This document shows positions 17,781 to 25,269 of a stretch of DNA of 64,000 nucleotides, piece by piece. Origin of the DNA: Streptomyces sp. SN-593. GTDB taxonomy: Bacteria > Actinomycetota > Actinomycetes > Streptomycetales > Streptomycetaceae. The DNA is taken from positions 3,261,001 to 3,325,000 of the forward strand of contig NZ_AP018365.1 of the NCBI RefSeq assembly GCF_016756395.1, given 5' to 3'. Numbering within the stretch: position 1 is the first letter of the stretch; every line of letters starts with the position of its first letter. The position numbers were made by a program, and so were the translations under genes. Under the pieces are notes generated by a model that was not told the origin of the DNA, ran no database searches, and saw only the letters and a list, made by a program, of their open reading frames with translations.

Positions 17781-17796
17781 GGTTGATTGTTCAACC
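17781..17796 (-). promoter_or_regulatory. MarR-like operator before the LLM oxidoreductase
   Basis: GGTTGATTGTTCAACC, a perfect 6-bp inverted repeat around TTGT. It contains TTGAnnnnTCAA, the same pattern as the sites at 6986, 7025 and 10588, and lies just upstream of the leftward start codon. Confidence 0.6.
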
Positions 17797-17977
17797 ACTC
17801 GAACATTCCACCACACCGCGCTATTCCCGTCGACCGGACCCTTCCGGACCAGACCGCGGGCGGGCCGCAGACCGGCCGCGGGCCCCGCCGGGCGCCACGT
17901 TTTCCACAGGGCCGAAAGTTGTCCACAGGACCGCCGCCCCGTGCTTGCGCGGACCGCCGGAATCAGCGAGACTCGAA

Positions 17978-17995
17978 ACCGAACGAATGGTCGGT
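17978..17995 (+). promoter_or_regulatory. TetR/PaaR-like operator before paaA
   Basis: ACCGAACGAATGGTCGGT, an imperfect inverted repeat (ACCGA ... TCGGT) ending 12 bases before the paaA ATG and just before its GGAGGT. Palindromes with ACCGA/TCGGT arms are typical for TetR-type regulators of phenylacetate and fatty-acid catabolism in actinomycetes. The cognate regulator is not in this window. Confidence 0.5.
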
Positions 17996-18007
17996 TGGGA
18001 GGTAGCG

Positions 18008-19042
18008 ATGACCGCACGACCCGCGCGCGCCGCGGACCAGGACGAGGGCCGGGACCCGCAGGGCCGGGACGCCGAGGAACAGCGGCTCCAGGCCGGCTTC
18101 GACGCGACGATCGACCGGGACCAGCGGATCGAGCCGCGGGACTGGATGCCGGAGGGGTACCGCCGCACTCTGGTCCGGCAGATCGCGCAGCACGCGCACT
18201 CGGAGATCATCGGCATGCAGCCCGAGGGCGCGTGGATCACGCGCGCGCCGTCCCTGCGACGCAAGGCGATCCTGTTCGCGAAGGTGCAGGACGAGGCCGG
18301 CCACGGCCTCTACCTGTACTCCGCGGCCGAGACCCTCGGCGCCGACCGGGCGGACCTGACCGAGCGGCTGGTCTCCGGCCGCCAGAAGTACTCCTCGATC
18401 TTCAACTACCCGACCCCGACGTTCGCGGACGTCGGCGTCATCGGCTGGTTCGTGGACGGCGCGGCGATCTGCAACCAGGTGCCGCTGTGCCGCAGTTCGT
18501 ACGGCCCCTACGCGCGGGCGATGGTGCGGATCTGCAAGGAGGAGTCGTTCCACCAGCGCCAGGGCTACGAACTGCTGCTGACGATGATGCGCGGCACCCG
18601 GGAGCAGCGCGCGATGGTGCAGGACTCGGTGGACCGCTGGTGGTGGCCGTCGCTGATGATGTTCGGGCCGCCCGACGGCGACTCGCCCAACTCGGCCGCG
18701 TCCATGGCCTGGAAGATCAAGCGCCACAGCAACGACGAGTTGCGGCAGCGGTTCGTCGACATGACCGTCCCGCAGGCGGAGAAGCTCGGGGTCACGCTGC
18801 CCGACCCGGACCTGCGGTGGAACGAGGAGCGCGGGCGGCACGACTTCGGCACGCCGGACTGGTCGGAGTTGCAGCGCGTGATATCCGGCGACGGGCCGTG
18901 CAACACCGAGCGGGTCGGGCGGCGCACGGCCGCCCACGAGGAAGGCGCCTGGGTGCGCGAGGCGGCAGCCGTTCATGCGGCGAAGCAGGCCGGGCGCGTC
19001 GCGGGCGGGGCGGCCGGGAAGCGGGAAGGAGCAGCGGCATGA
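18008..19042 (+). CDS. paaA: Phenylacetyl-CoA epoxidase catalytic subunit PaaA
   Basis: 344-residue ferritin-like di-iron oxygenase subunit that, with PaaB, PaaC and PaaE, converts phenylacetyl-CoA to its 1,2-epoxide, the first ring-attack step of aerobic phenylacetate breakdown. Di-iron ligands lie in the helices containing [14 protein letters not shown] and [26 protein letters not shown] and [20 protein letters not shown] are also conserved. ATG 18008 follows GGAGGT at the ideal distance; an ATG seven codons earlier lies inside the operator. First gene of paaABCDE, overlapping paaB by 4 bases. The later pathway genes (paaG, Z, J, H, F, K) are not in this window. Confidence 0.93.
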   Translation: MTARPARAADQDEGRDPQGRDAEEQRLQAGFDATIDRDQRIEPRDWMPEGYRRTLVRQIAQHAHSEIIGMQPEGAWITRAPSLRRKAILFAKVQDEAGHGLYLYSAAETLGADRADLTERLVSGRQKYSSIFNYPTPTFADVGVIGWFVDGAAICNQVPLCRSSYGPYARAMVRICKEESFHQRQGYELLLTMMRGTREQRAMVQDSVDRWWWPSLMMFGPPDGDSPNSAASMAWKIKRHSNDELRQRFVDMTVPQAEKLGVTLPDPDLRWNEERGRHDFGTPDWSELQRVISGDGPCNTERVGRRTAAHEEGAWVREAAAVHAAKQAGRVAGGAAGKREGAAA

Positions 19043-19443
19043 GCGGCACGGAAGGCGGCGGGACGGCCGCACCCGGCGCGGGCGGCTCGGGCAGTACGGG
19101 CGGTACGGGCGGCGCCACCGGAGGATCTGCGTCCACCGCCGGAGGGCTTGCACCCTCCGCCAAGGGCGGCTGGCCCCTGTACGAGGTGTTCGTGCGGGGC
19201 AAGCGCGGGCTGAACCACGTCCACGTCGGCTCACTGCACGCCGCCGACGACACGATGGCGCTGACCCACGCCCGCGACCTGTACACGCGCCGCAACGAAG
19301 GGGTGTCGATCTGGGTGGTCCGCTCCTCGCACATCGCCGCGTCGACGCCCGACGAGAAGGACCCGTTCTTCGCGCCCAGCGCCGACAAGGCCTACCGGCA
19401 CCCGACGTTCTACGAGATCCCCGACGACGTTCCCCACATCTGA
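19039..19443 (+). CDS. paaB: Phenylacetyl-CoA epoxidase subunit PaaB
   Basis: 134-residue small subunit bridging the PaaA/PaaC heterodimers. The conserved core starts at [20 protein letters not shown] (about residue 43) and includes [19 protein letters not shown] and the C-terminal [11 protein letters not shown]. Ahead of it is an unusual 40-residue Gly/Ser/Thr-rich extension ([20 protein letters not shown]), absent from typical PaaB proteins of about 95 residues. The ATG overlaps the paaA stop (ATGA) and is preceded by GGAAGGAGC, so it is a real coupled start; an internal start nearer the core cannot be excluded. Confidence 0.92.
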   Translation: MSGTEGGGTAAPGAGGSGSTGGTGGATGGSASTAGGLAPSAKGGWPLYEVFVRGKRGLNHVHVGSLHAADDTMALTHARDLYTRRNEGVSIWVVRSSHIAASTPDEKDPFFAPSADKAYRHPTFYEIPDDVPHI

Positions 19444-19485
19444 CCGCACGACATCCGACCACTCACCCGTAAGGAGGCAGGCGCC

Positions 19486-20388
19486 GTGGACCACACCGAG
19501 GCGGCCGACGACGACCACGTCTACCTCTCGCTCACCGAGGAGCACGACGGCGCGGACGCCCGCTGGGCGTTCGGCACCGGCTTCACCGACCCGCTGCACG
19601 GCGTCGACACCGAGCTGCCGGACGGTGTGGACGCGGCCGAACTCGCCGCGGTGTGCCTCGCGCTGGGCGACGACGCGCTGGTCTCGGCCCAGCGCCTCGC
19701 CGAGTGGTGCACCCGGGCGCCGGAGTTGGAGGAAGAGGTCGCCCTGGCGAACATCGGCCTGGACCTGCTCGGCCAGGCGCGGATGCTGTACGCGCGTTGC
19801 GGCCAGGTCGACGGCACCGGCCGGGGCGAGGACGCCTACGCCTACTTCCGCGATCCGGCCGACTTCCGCAACGTGGCGCTCGCCGAACTGCCCAACGGCG
19901 ACTTCGCGTTCTCCGTCACCCGGCTGCTGGTACTGGCGGCCTGGCGGCTGGCGCTGCTCGGCCGCCTCGCCACCGGTCCCGACCCGGTGCTCGCCGCGAT
20001 CGCCGCGAAGGCGGTACCCGAGCTGACCTACCACCGGCAGTACGCCGCCGACTGGGTGGTGCGGCTCGGTGACGGCACCGAGGAGTCGCACCGCCGGATG
20101 CGCGCCGCGCTGGAAGACCTCGCGCCGTACGTCGAGGAGATCCTCGCCGCGACCGCCGCCGCCAAGTCCGCCGCCGGGTCCGCCGCCGGGTCCGCCGAGA
20201 TCGGCACGGCCGTCCGGGAGGAGACGCTGGGTGTGCTGCACCAGGTGCTGACCGCCGCCGGGCTGGAGCTGCCCGCACGGCCCACAGCCCCCTACCGGGG
20301 GCGGTCCGGGGAGCACACCGACCATCTGGCCCCGCTGCTGGAGGAACTGCAGAGCGTGGCCCGCGCCCACCCGGAGGCGACATGGTGA
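19486..20388 (+). CDS. paaC: Phenylacetyl-CoA epoxidase structural subunit PaaC
   Basis: 300-residue ferritin-like subunit that pairs with PaaA. Recognisable segments are ALGDDALVSAQRLAEWCTRAPELEEEVALANIGLDLLGQAR (in part), DFRNVALAELPNGDFAFSVTRL and the PELTYHRQYAADWVVRLGDGT helix. PaaC retains the helix bundle but not a working di-iron site. The GTG start has AAGGAGG eight bases upstream. A short Ala/Gly repeat (SAAGSAAGSA, about residue 225) is inserted in a loop. It overlaps paaD by 7 bases. Confidence 0.92.
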   Translation: MDHTEAADDDHVYLSLTEEHDGADARWAFGTGFTDPLHGVDTELPDGVDAAELAAVCLALGDDALVSAQRLAEWCTRAPELEEEVALANIGLDLLGQARMLYARCGQVDGTGRGEDAYAYFRDPADFRNVALAELPNGDFAFSVTRLLVLAAWRLALLGRLATGPDPVLAAIAAKAVPELTYHRQYAADWVVRLGDGTEESHRRMRAALEDLAPYVEEILAATAAAKSAAGSAAGSAEIGTAVREETLGVLHQVLTAAGLELPARPTAPYRGRSGEHTDHLAPLLEELQSVARAHPEATW

Positions 20389-20903
20389 CCACTCCCACCC
20401 TGCTCGACGCGCAGCGGGCCCGCAGGATCGCGGCCGAGGTCCCCGACCCCGAGCTGCCGATGCTCACGCTGGCCGACCTCGGGGTACTGCGCGAGGTGCG
20501 CACCACCGAGGACGGCACGGTGGTCGCCAGTCTCACCCCGACCTACTCCGGCTGCCCGGCCCTCGCCGAGATGCGGGCCGACGTGGCGGCCCGGCTGCGC
20601 GCGGCCGGGTTCGCGCGCGTCGAGATCCGTACGGTGCTCGACCCGCCGTGGAGCACCGACCGCATCACCGACGAGGGCCGCCGCAAGCTGCGCGAGCACG
20701 GCATCGCCCCTCCCGGCCCCTCACCCCGCCGGGCCGCCGGCCCGGTGCCGCTGGTGCTCGGCGCCACCCGGCAGGCCGTCCCCTGCCCGCGCTGCGGCGG
20801 CGCCGACACCCGGCAGACGTCGCCGTTCTCGGCGACCGCCTGCCGGTCGCTCTGGCGCTGCGAGAGCTGCCTGGAACCCTTCGAGCACGTCAAGGAGTTG
20901 TGA
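20382..20903 (+). CDS. paaD: Phenylacetyl-CoA epoxidase assembly protein PaaD
   Basis: 173-residue protein of the DUF59/MIP18 type thought to help mature iron centres of the epoxidase. The N-terminal domain shows DPELPMLTLADLGVLREV and TPTYSGCPALAEMRADV with a conserved Cys. The C-terminal part has two CxxC pairs (PCPRCGG and RCESCLEPF) that probably bind zinc or an Fe-S cluster. It overlaps paaC upstream and paaE downstream (TGATG), indicating tight coupling. Confidence 0.92.
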   Translation: MVTTPTLLDAQRARRIAAEVPDPELPMLTLADLGVLREVRTTEDGTVVASLTPTYSGCPALAEMRADVAARLRAAGFARVEIRTVLDPPWSTDRITDEGRRKLREHGIAPPGPSPRRAAGPVPLVLGATRQAVPCPRCGGADTRQTSPFSATACRSLWRCESCLEPFEHVKEL

Positions 20904-22030
20904 TGGCCCCCACCACCGCGACCGGCACGGCCACCGCCAGCGCGGCGGCCGGGGCGGCGCGCCCGCGGCGGCGCCCCGCGTTCCACTCCCTGCGCGTCGA
21001 CGAGGTGCGGCCGCTGTGCGAGGACGCGGTGGTCGTCGGCTTCGAGGTGCCCGCCGAACTGGCCGAGGAGTTCGCCCACCGGCCCGGCCAGTCGCTCACG
21101 CTGCGGCGGATGGTGGACGGGCGCGACGAACGCCGCTCCTACTCGATCTGCTCACCGGCGGGGGCTCCACCCCGCATCGGCGTACGCGTCGTGCCCGACG
21201 GGCTGTTCTCGTCGTGGCTGGTGAACGGCCTGCGCCCCGGGGACACCGTCGAGGTGATGGCGCCCACCGGAGCCTTCACCCCCGACCTCGACACCCCGGG
21301 CCACCACGTGCTCATCGCCGCCGGCTCGGGCATCACCCCGATGCTGTCCATCGCCGAGTCCGTGCTCGCCGCCGACACCGCCTCGCAGGTCACCCTCTTC
21401 TACGGCAACCGCCGCACGGACACGGTGATGTTCGCCGACGAGCTGGCCGACCTGAAGGACATCCACCCGGCGCGCTTCCAGATAGGACACGTGCTGTCGC
21501 GCGAGCCGCGCGAGGCGGACCTGCTGTCCGGGCGCCTGGACGCGGAGCGGCTCGGCGCCCTCGTGGACGGCCTGGTCGACGTCCCGAGCGTCGACCACTG
21601 GTGGCTGTGCGGCCCGCACGGCATGGTCACCGACGCCCGCCACCTGCTCGCGGAGCTGCACATACCGGACGAGCGCGTGCACCAGGAACTGTTCTTCGCC
21701 GACGACGAGCCGATCACACCCCTGCGCCACGCGGACGCCACCGCCGAGGGCCCGGTCAGCCAGGTCACCCTGATCCTTGACGGCCGCACCACGACCACCG
21801 CCCTGCCCACCGGCACGACCCTCCTCGACGGTGCCCAACGCACCCGCCCCGACCTGCCCTTCGCCTGCAAGGGCGGTGTCTGCGGCACCTGCCGCGCGAA
21901 GGTCACCGAGGGCCGGGCCGACATGCGCCGCAACTTCGCCCTGGAACCGGCCGAGGTCGATGCCGGCTACGTGCTGACCTGCCAGTCCTTCCCCGCGTCC
22001 GACGCGCTCACGGTCGACTACGACGCCTGA
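20903..22030 (+). CDS. paaE: Phenylacetyl-CoA epoxidase reductase PaaE
   Basis: 375-residue electron-transfer subunit passing electrons from NADPH through FAD and a [2Fe-2S] cluster to PaaA. Domain order: FAD-binding barrel (RRSYSICS near residue 75), NAD(P)-binding domain (IAAGSGITPMLSI near 140, CGPHGMV near 237), and a C-terminal plant-type ferredoxin domain with cluster ligands in CKGGVCGTCRAKV and a later Cys in VLTCQSF. The ATG overlaps the paaD stop; AAGGAG precedes it. Last gene of the operon. Confidence 0.93.
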   Translation: MAPTTATGTATASAAAGAARPRRRPAFHSLRVDEVRPLCEDAVVVGFEVPAELAEEFAHRPGQSLTLRRMVDGRDERRSYSICSPAGAPPRIGVRVVPDGLFSSWLVNGLRPGDTVEVMAPTGAFTPDLDTPGHHVLIAAGSGITPMLSIAESVLAADTASQVTLFYGNRRTDTVMFADELADLKDIHPARFQIGHVLSREPREADLLSGRLDAERLGALVDGLVDVPSVDHWWLCGPHGMVTDARHLLAELHIPDERVHQELFFADDEPITPLRHADATAEGPVSQVTLILDGRTTTTALPTGTTLLDGAQRTRPDLPFACKGGVCGTCRAKVTEGRADMRRNFALEPAEVDAGYVLTCQSFPASDALTVDYDA

Positions 22031-22234
22031 TCCGCGCACCGGCCCACGGCCGGAGGCGGCCCCGGCCCGACCCAGGTCCCACCCGGGTCCTTCTCGCCGG
22101 CTCCGGCCCGCCCTGCCCGCCGAGCTTCGGGGGTCCGGCGGGGCTCGCCGCAGCCCGGCCCCGTACGGCTCCACGGCCACCCGCCGACAACCGGTACAGT
22201 GTCAACGCACCACCTCGGTGGGGTGTACGTCCCC

Positions 22235-22307
22235 GCCCCAGTAGCTCAGGGGATAGAGCACGGCTCTCCTAAAGCCGGTGTCGCAGGTTCGAATCCTGCC
22301 TGGGGCA
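22235..22307 (+). tRNA. tRNA-Arg (anticodon CCT)
   Basis: 73-nt cloverleaf: acceptor GCCCCAG pairs with CTGGGGC, D-arm GCTCAGGGGATAGAGC, anticodon stem CGGCT/AGCCG around loop CTCCTAA with anticodon CCT, T-arm GCAGGTTCGAATCCTGC, discriminator A. CCA is not encoded. Its 3' part from the anticodon stem onward is duplicated at 36309, marking it as the integration site of the element; the gene itself is intact. Confidence 0.95.
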
Positions 22308-22308
22308 C
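22263..22308 (+). repeat. attL core repeat (tRNA side)
   Basis: 46-bp repeat starting GCTCTCCTAAAG and ending GGGGCAC, running from the anticodon stem to just past the tRNA 3' end. It is identical to 36309-36354 and so defines the crossover core of the integrase. Confidence 0.92.
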
Positions 22309-22355
22309 AGCGTCAGACCTGCTCTGACCTGCATCTTCGTCGGCCCGACGGTCGA

Positions 22356-24035
22356 TTACGCGGCCTCGGACTCATCGTCCGGGGCCGTTTGCGTGAGCGC
22401 TGCGTGAGCGGACGGCTCGATGATCTCCGATACTCCCCCCAAATGATCAGCACCGTCCGGCACGTCATCCCCGCCGGGTCCGTCTGCATCCTCCCTGCTC
22501 TGCGGCGCCGAACCTGCCGCCCTGCCCCCGTCGGACAGGGGTCGGGCTCGCGGTACGAGGCGGGCCGCAGCCTCAGCGATGGCCAGGTCGGTTTCCGGCA
22601 GCAGGCTCGTGTACGTGTCCGCCGTGATGGTGATCGAGGAGTGCCCGAGCATCTCCTGGATGTCCTTAAGGTCGGCTCCCGCCGCGTGGGCCAGGGTCGC
22701 CGCGCCGTGCCGTAGATCGTGGAGTCGGATCGGCGGCAACCCGATCTCCTCACGCAGTTCATTGAAGCGACGGGTGACCTTGGCCGGGTGGAGCCAGGCA
22801 CCGTTCTCGCACGTGAAGACCCGACCGGTCTCGACCCACCCGGCGCCCCATTCCTCTCGGTCCTCGTCCTGCCGTTCGCGGTGCCGTTCCAGAACAGCGA
22901 CCGTCTCCGAGTCCAGGGCGATCGTCCGTGCACCGGCGTCTGTCTTCGGATCGTCCTCGTATACCTCCCAGCCGTCGACGACGAGCTGCTTGGCGACGGT
23001 GATGAGGGAGGCTGCCAGCTTGGTGTCGGTCCAGAGCTGACCGCACGCCTCGCCGCGCCGCAGGCCCCGGAAGGCGATGAGGTGGAAGAGGGCGTAGAGC
23101 CGATCGCCTGCCGCGTGGTCGAGGAACGCACCTGTCTGTTCAGGTGTCCAGACCATGACGGCAGAGGACTTCTCGCCCGTACGCTCCCAGTGCGCGATCC
23201 GCTCCTCGGACCACACCTGCGCCTTGGGCCGCTTACCGGCCGCCAACTCGACGTGGGCCGCCGGGTTGAACGTGATGAGCTGCTGGGCGATGGCGGAGTT
23301 GAGCGCGGCCCTGAGCGTGGATCGGATGCGCTGGCAGGTGGAGGGGCCGACCGTGTGACGGAACGGCTGCATCTTTGCGATGGCGGCCTTCATGTCTTTG
23401 CGGCGTGCGCGGTTCTCAGCCCCCTTCCAGGGGACTCGGGCAAGGTCGTTGATCGCTCGATGCCGGGCCGCGTTGCTCTCCGCGATCTCGACGTTGGCGT
23501 CCGCGATGGCCTCGAACATCTCCGACAGATGCGCGACCCGGAGCCGGTCCAGGCGAAGGTTGCCGATCCTCGGCTTCAGGTGGACCCGAATGCACCTCTC
23601 GTCACGGCTGATCGCGCTCTGGCGCCCTTTCTTGCCCCGGAGCCAGAGGTCCAGCCACTCCCCCACCGTGAGGCGACCGGTGAGGTCCTGGCCGGACCGG
23701 AAGCGTCGGCGGACCTCTTCGGCGTCCGGAATCGGCGCCTTCTCGTCCGCTACCTGCTCCAGCAGGTCGGTGATCTGCTCGATGCCTTCGGGGTCGTCGG
23801 CGTCGGGGACGCCGAGCAGGGCGCGTATCCGGTCGAGGTCGGTCTGCGCCTCCTTGAGGGTGGTGTAGCCGGCGCGGTTGAAAGCGCGGCGGGAGCCGTC
23901 GGTACGCTGCGGCAGCTCCTGGCGGATGGAGTAGGTGCCGTGCTTGCGGGTGGCGAGTTTCGGGCAGGACTTGCCGAATGGCTTGCCGGTCTCGGAATCG
24001 CGGCAGTAGCAGCGGCGGTAGGTGGAGCCCTTCAT
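22356..24035 (-). CDS. int: Tyrosine-recombinase integrase
   Basis: 559-residue site-specific integrase. An N-terminal Cys/Arg-rich segment (YRRCYCRDSETGKPFGKSCP) precedes an AP2/SAM-like arm-binding and core-binding region (LTVGEWLDLWL near residue 121, RDERCIRVHLKPRIG). The catalytic domain shows Arg I in AFRGLRRGEA, HxxR in LHDLRHGAATL, the later His in LGHSSITIT, and the nucleophile Tyr in TADTYTSLLP. A disordered 80-residue tail follows. It lies 48 bases from the attL core and is 4 bases downstream-overlapped by the HTH gene at 24032 (ATGA), forming a two-gene unit. Its 3' end encodes the left GCGTGAGC arm repeats. Confidence 0.93.
   Translation of the reverse strand: MKGSTYRRCYCRDSETGKPFGKSCPKLATRKHGTYSIRQELPQRTDGSRRAFNRAGYTTLKEAQTDLDRIRALLGVPDADDPEGIEQITDLLEQVADEKAPIPDAEEVRRRFRSGQDLTGRLTVGEWLDLWLRGKKGRQSAISRDERCIRVHLKPRIGNLRLDRLRVAHLSEMFEAIADANVEIAESNAARHRAINDLARVPWKGAENRARRKDMKAAIAKMQPFRHTVGPSTCQRIRSTLRAALNSAIAQQLITFNPAAHVELAAGKRPKAQVWSEERIAHWERTGEKSSAVMVWTPEQTGAFLDHAAGDRLYALFHLIAFRGLRRGEACGQLWTDTKLAASLITVAKQLVVDGWEVYEDDPKTDAGARTIALDSETVAVLERHRERQDEDREEWGAGWVETGRVFTCENGAWLHPAKVTRRFNELREEIGLPPIRLHDLRHGAATLAHAAGADLKDIQEMLGHSSITITADTYTSLLPETDLAIAEAAARLVPRARPLSDGGRAAGSAPQSREDADGPGGDDVPDGADHLGGVSEIIEPSAHAALTQTAPDDESEAA
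22391..22415 (+). repeat. Left arm-type integrase-binding repeats (proposed)
   Basis: GCGTGAGC at 22391-22398 and GCGTGAGCGGACGG at 22402-22415, 11 bases apart start to start. The same pair with the same spacing occurs at 36176-36200 near the right end (23 of 25 bases identical). Position about 80 bases from the core fits arm sites of tyrosine integrases. Confidence 0.55.
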
Positions 24036-24685
24036 TGATCGTTCTCCTCACGGTCTCGCGGAGTGGTCGACTCGGCGTCGATGAAGGCCAGTTCGGGGGG
24101 AAGGAACGGCGGGAGAAGCGCGTCCTCGCGAAGGACAGTGCGTAGGCGGCCGAGGTAGGCGTGATCGTCAGCGGCGCGTCTCTCGTACTGCTCGGCGGAG
24201 CGGAGGGCCTCCGCGCGTTCACCGGGGTCGTGAGTGGCAGCGGCTTGGCGACGGTGGTGGAGGGCCTTTGCGCGGGCACGTTCGGCGCTGTCCAAGGCCG
24301 CGTGGTGGAGGCGGTAGATCCGGAGCAACTCCTCATTGCCTGAATCCAGTTCGCCCGTGAACCAGCTCAGTGCCGTCCAGGTGTCCACCCGGTCGCGGTC
24401 GGGCAGCATGGGCGCCGTCGCCGTGTAGCCGATGGGGAAGAGCAGACAGATCGGGTGCGTGTGCAGGGCCTCGGCCAGCACCATGACGTCCGGCACGGGA
24501 ATCATGGTGCGGCGGCCGGACTCCATGTTGGCGAGCACATTGCGGGGGATCGGATAGCCGATCTCCTCGCAAGCGTCGGCCAGGTCCTGGGCGCTCATGC
24601 CCAACTCCTTCCGCCGCCGTCGCACTTCTGCCGCCACGGTGGCGGCAACCTGGACGTGCCACTCTGCAACGTCATCTTGTGTCAT
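24032..24685 (-). CDS. HTH (XRE-like) regulator upstream of integrase
   Basis: 217-residue protein with an N-terminal XRE/Cro-type helix-turn-helix (RRRRKELGMSAQDLADACEEIG then IPRNVLANMESGRR, residues about 20-60) and a C-terminal coiled-coil-prone helical region (SAERARAKALHHRRQAAATH). It precedes and overlaps the integrase gene, so it probably controls or is co-expressed with integration. The intergenic region to the divergent Xis-like gene (24686-24781) presumably holds the switch between integration and excision. Streptomycete integrative elements often carry such a protein at this position. Confidence 0.75.
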   Translation of the reverse strand: MTQDDVAEWHVQVAATVAAEVRRRRKELGMSAQDLADACEEIGYPIPRNVLANMESGRRTMIPVPDVMVLAEALHTHPICLLFPIGYTATAPMLPDRDRVDTWTALSWFTGELDSGNEELLRIYRLHHAALDSAERARAKALHHRRQAAATHDPGERAEALRSAEQYERRAADDHAYLGRLRTVLREDALLPPFLPPELAFIDAESTTPRDREENDQ

Positions 24686-24781
24686 GGCGACACATTAGCT
24701 TGGCGCATCCTCATCGTCGTAGTCCGGAGCAGGCGCATTTTCCGTGCCCGCCGACGACCGCTTCGACGAATGGAGCAGCAC

Positions 24782-25027
24782 ATGAACAAGGACCAGAGCC
24801 GCCTCACGACAGGGATGAGCCGAGCGGAACTTCTCTCCCTTCCCGCCGCGATCGACCTGGAGACCAGCAATAGGGCTCTCGCACTCGGCCGCAGCAAGGG
24901 ATACGAACTCGCCCGGCGCGGACTGTATCCGTGCCGAGTGCTGCGGTTGGGAAATGCCTACCGAGTGGTGACCGCCGACCTGCACGCGGTTCTCGGGGTC
25001 GCCGACGCCGCGCGCGAGGCCGCCTGA
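24782..25027 (+). CDS. Small excisionase/HTH-17-like DNA-binding protein
   Basis: 81-residue protein resembling the short MerR-like (HTH_17) excisionases. A recognition-helix region LSLPAAIDLETSNRALALGR is followed by KGYELARRGLYPCRVLRLG and YRVVTADLHAVLGV, the usual layout in which the winged helix ends with the instruction to bind DNA minor groove. It is divergent from the HTH-integrase unit and precedes the replication/mobilization genes. The ribosome site is weak (TGGAG). The excisionase role is inferred from size, fold and position. Confidence 0.7.
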   Translation: MNKDQSRLTTGMSRAELLSLPAAIDLETSNRALALGRSKGYELARRGLYPCRVLRLGNAYRVVTADLHAVLGVADAAREAA

Positions 25028-25269
25028 AGGCAGCCACCCGTTCGGAAACTGTGTCCGGTGAGCACAATCCCATGGACGGCGGCACACGCTGGACGTAGTG
25101 TTCCCGGTCGCTGCCGGGCCTGTGCCCGCCCGCAGCGATTCACCCCGAGAAGTTGGCCCCCGGCGGTTGCTACGCCGGGGGCCGAGCGAACTCCCCTGTA
25201 CGCCTTCAACGATCAACCCAGGCGGTGTCGGGCCTGCCAGCCCGGCGCCGCCGGTCGAGGAGATTCCTC

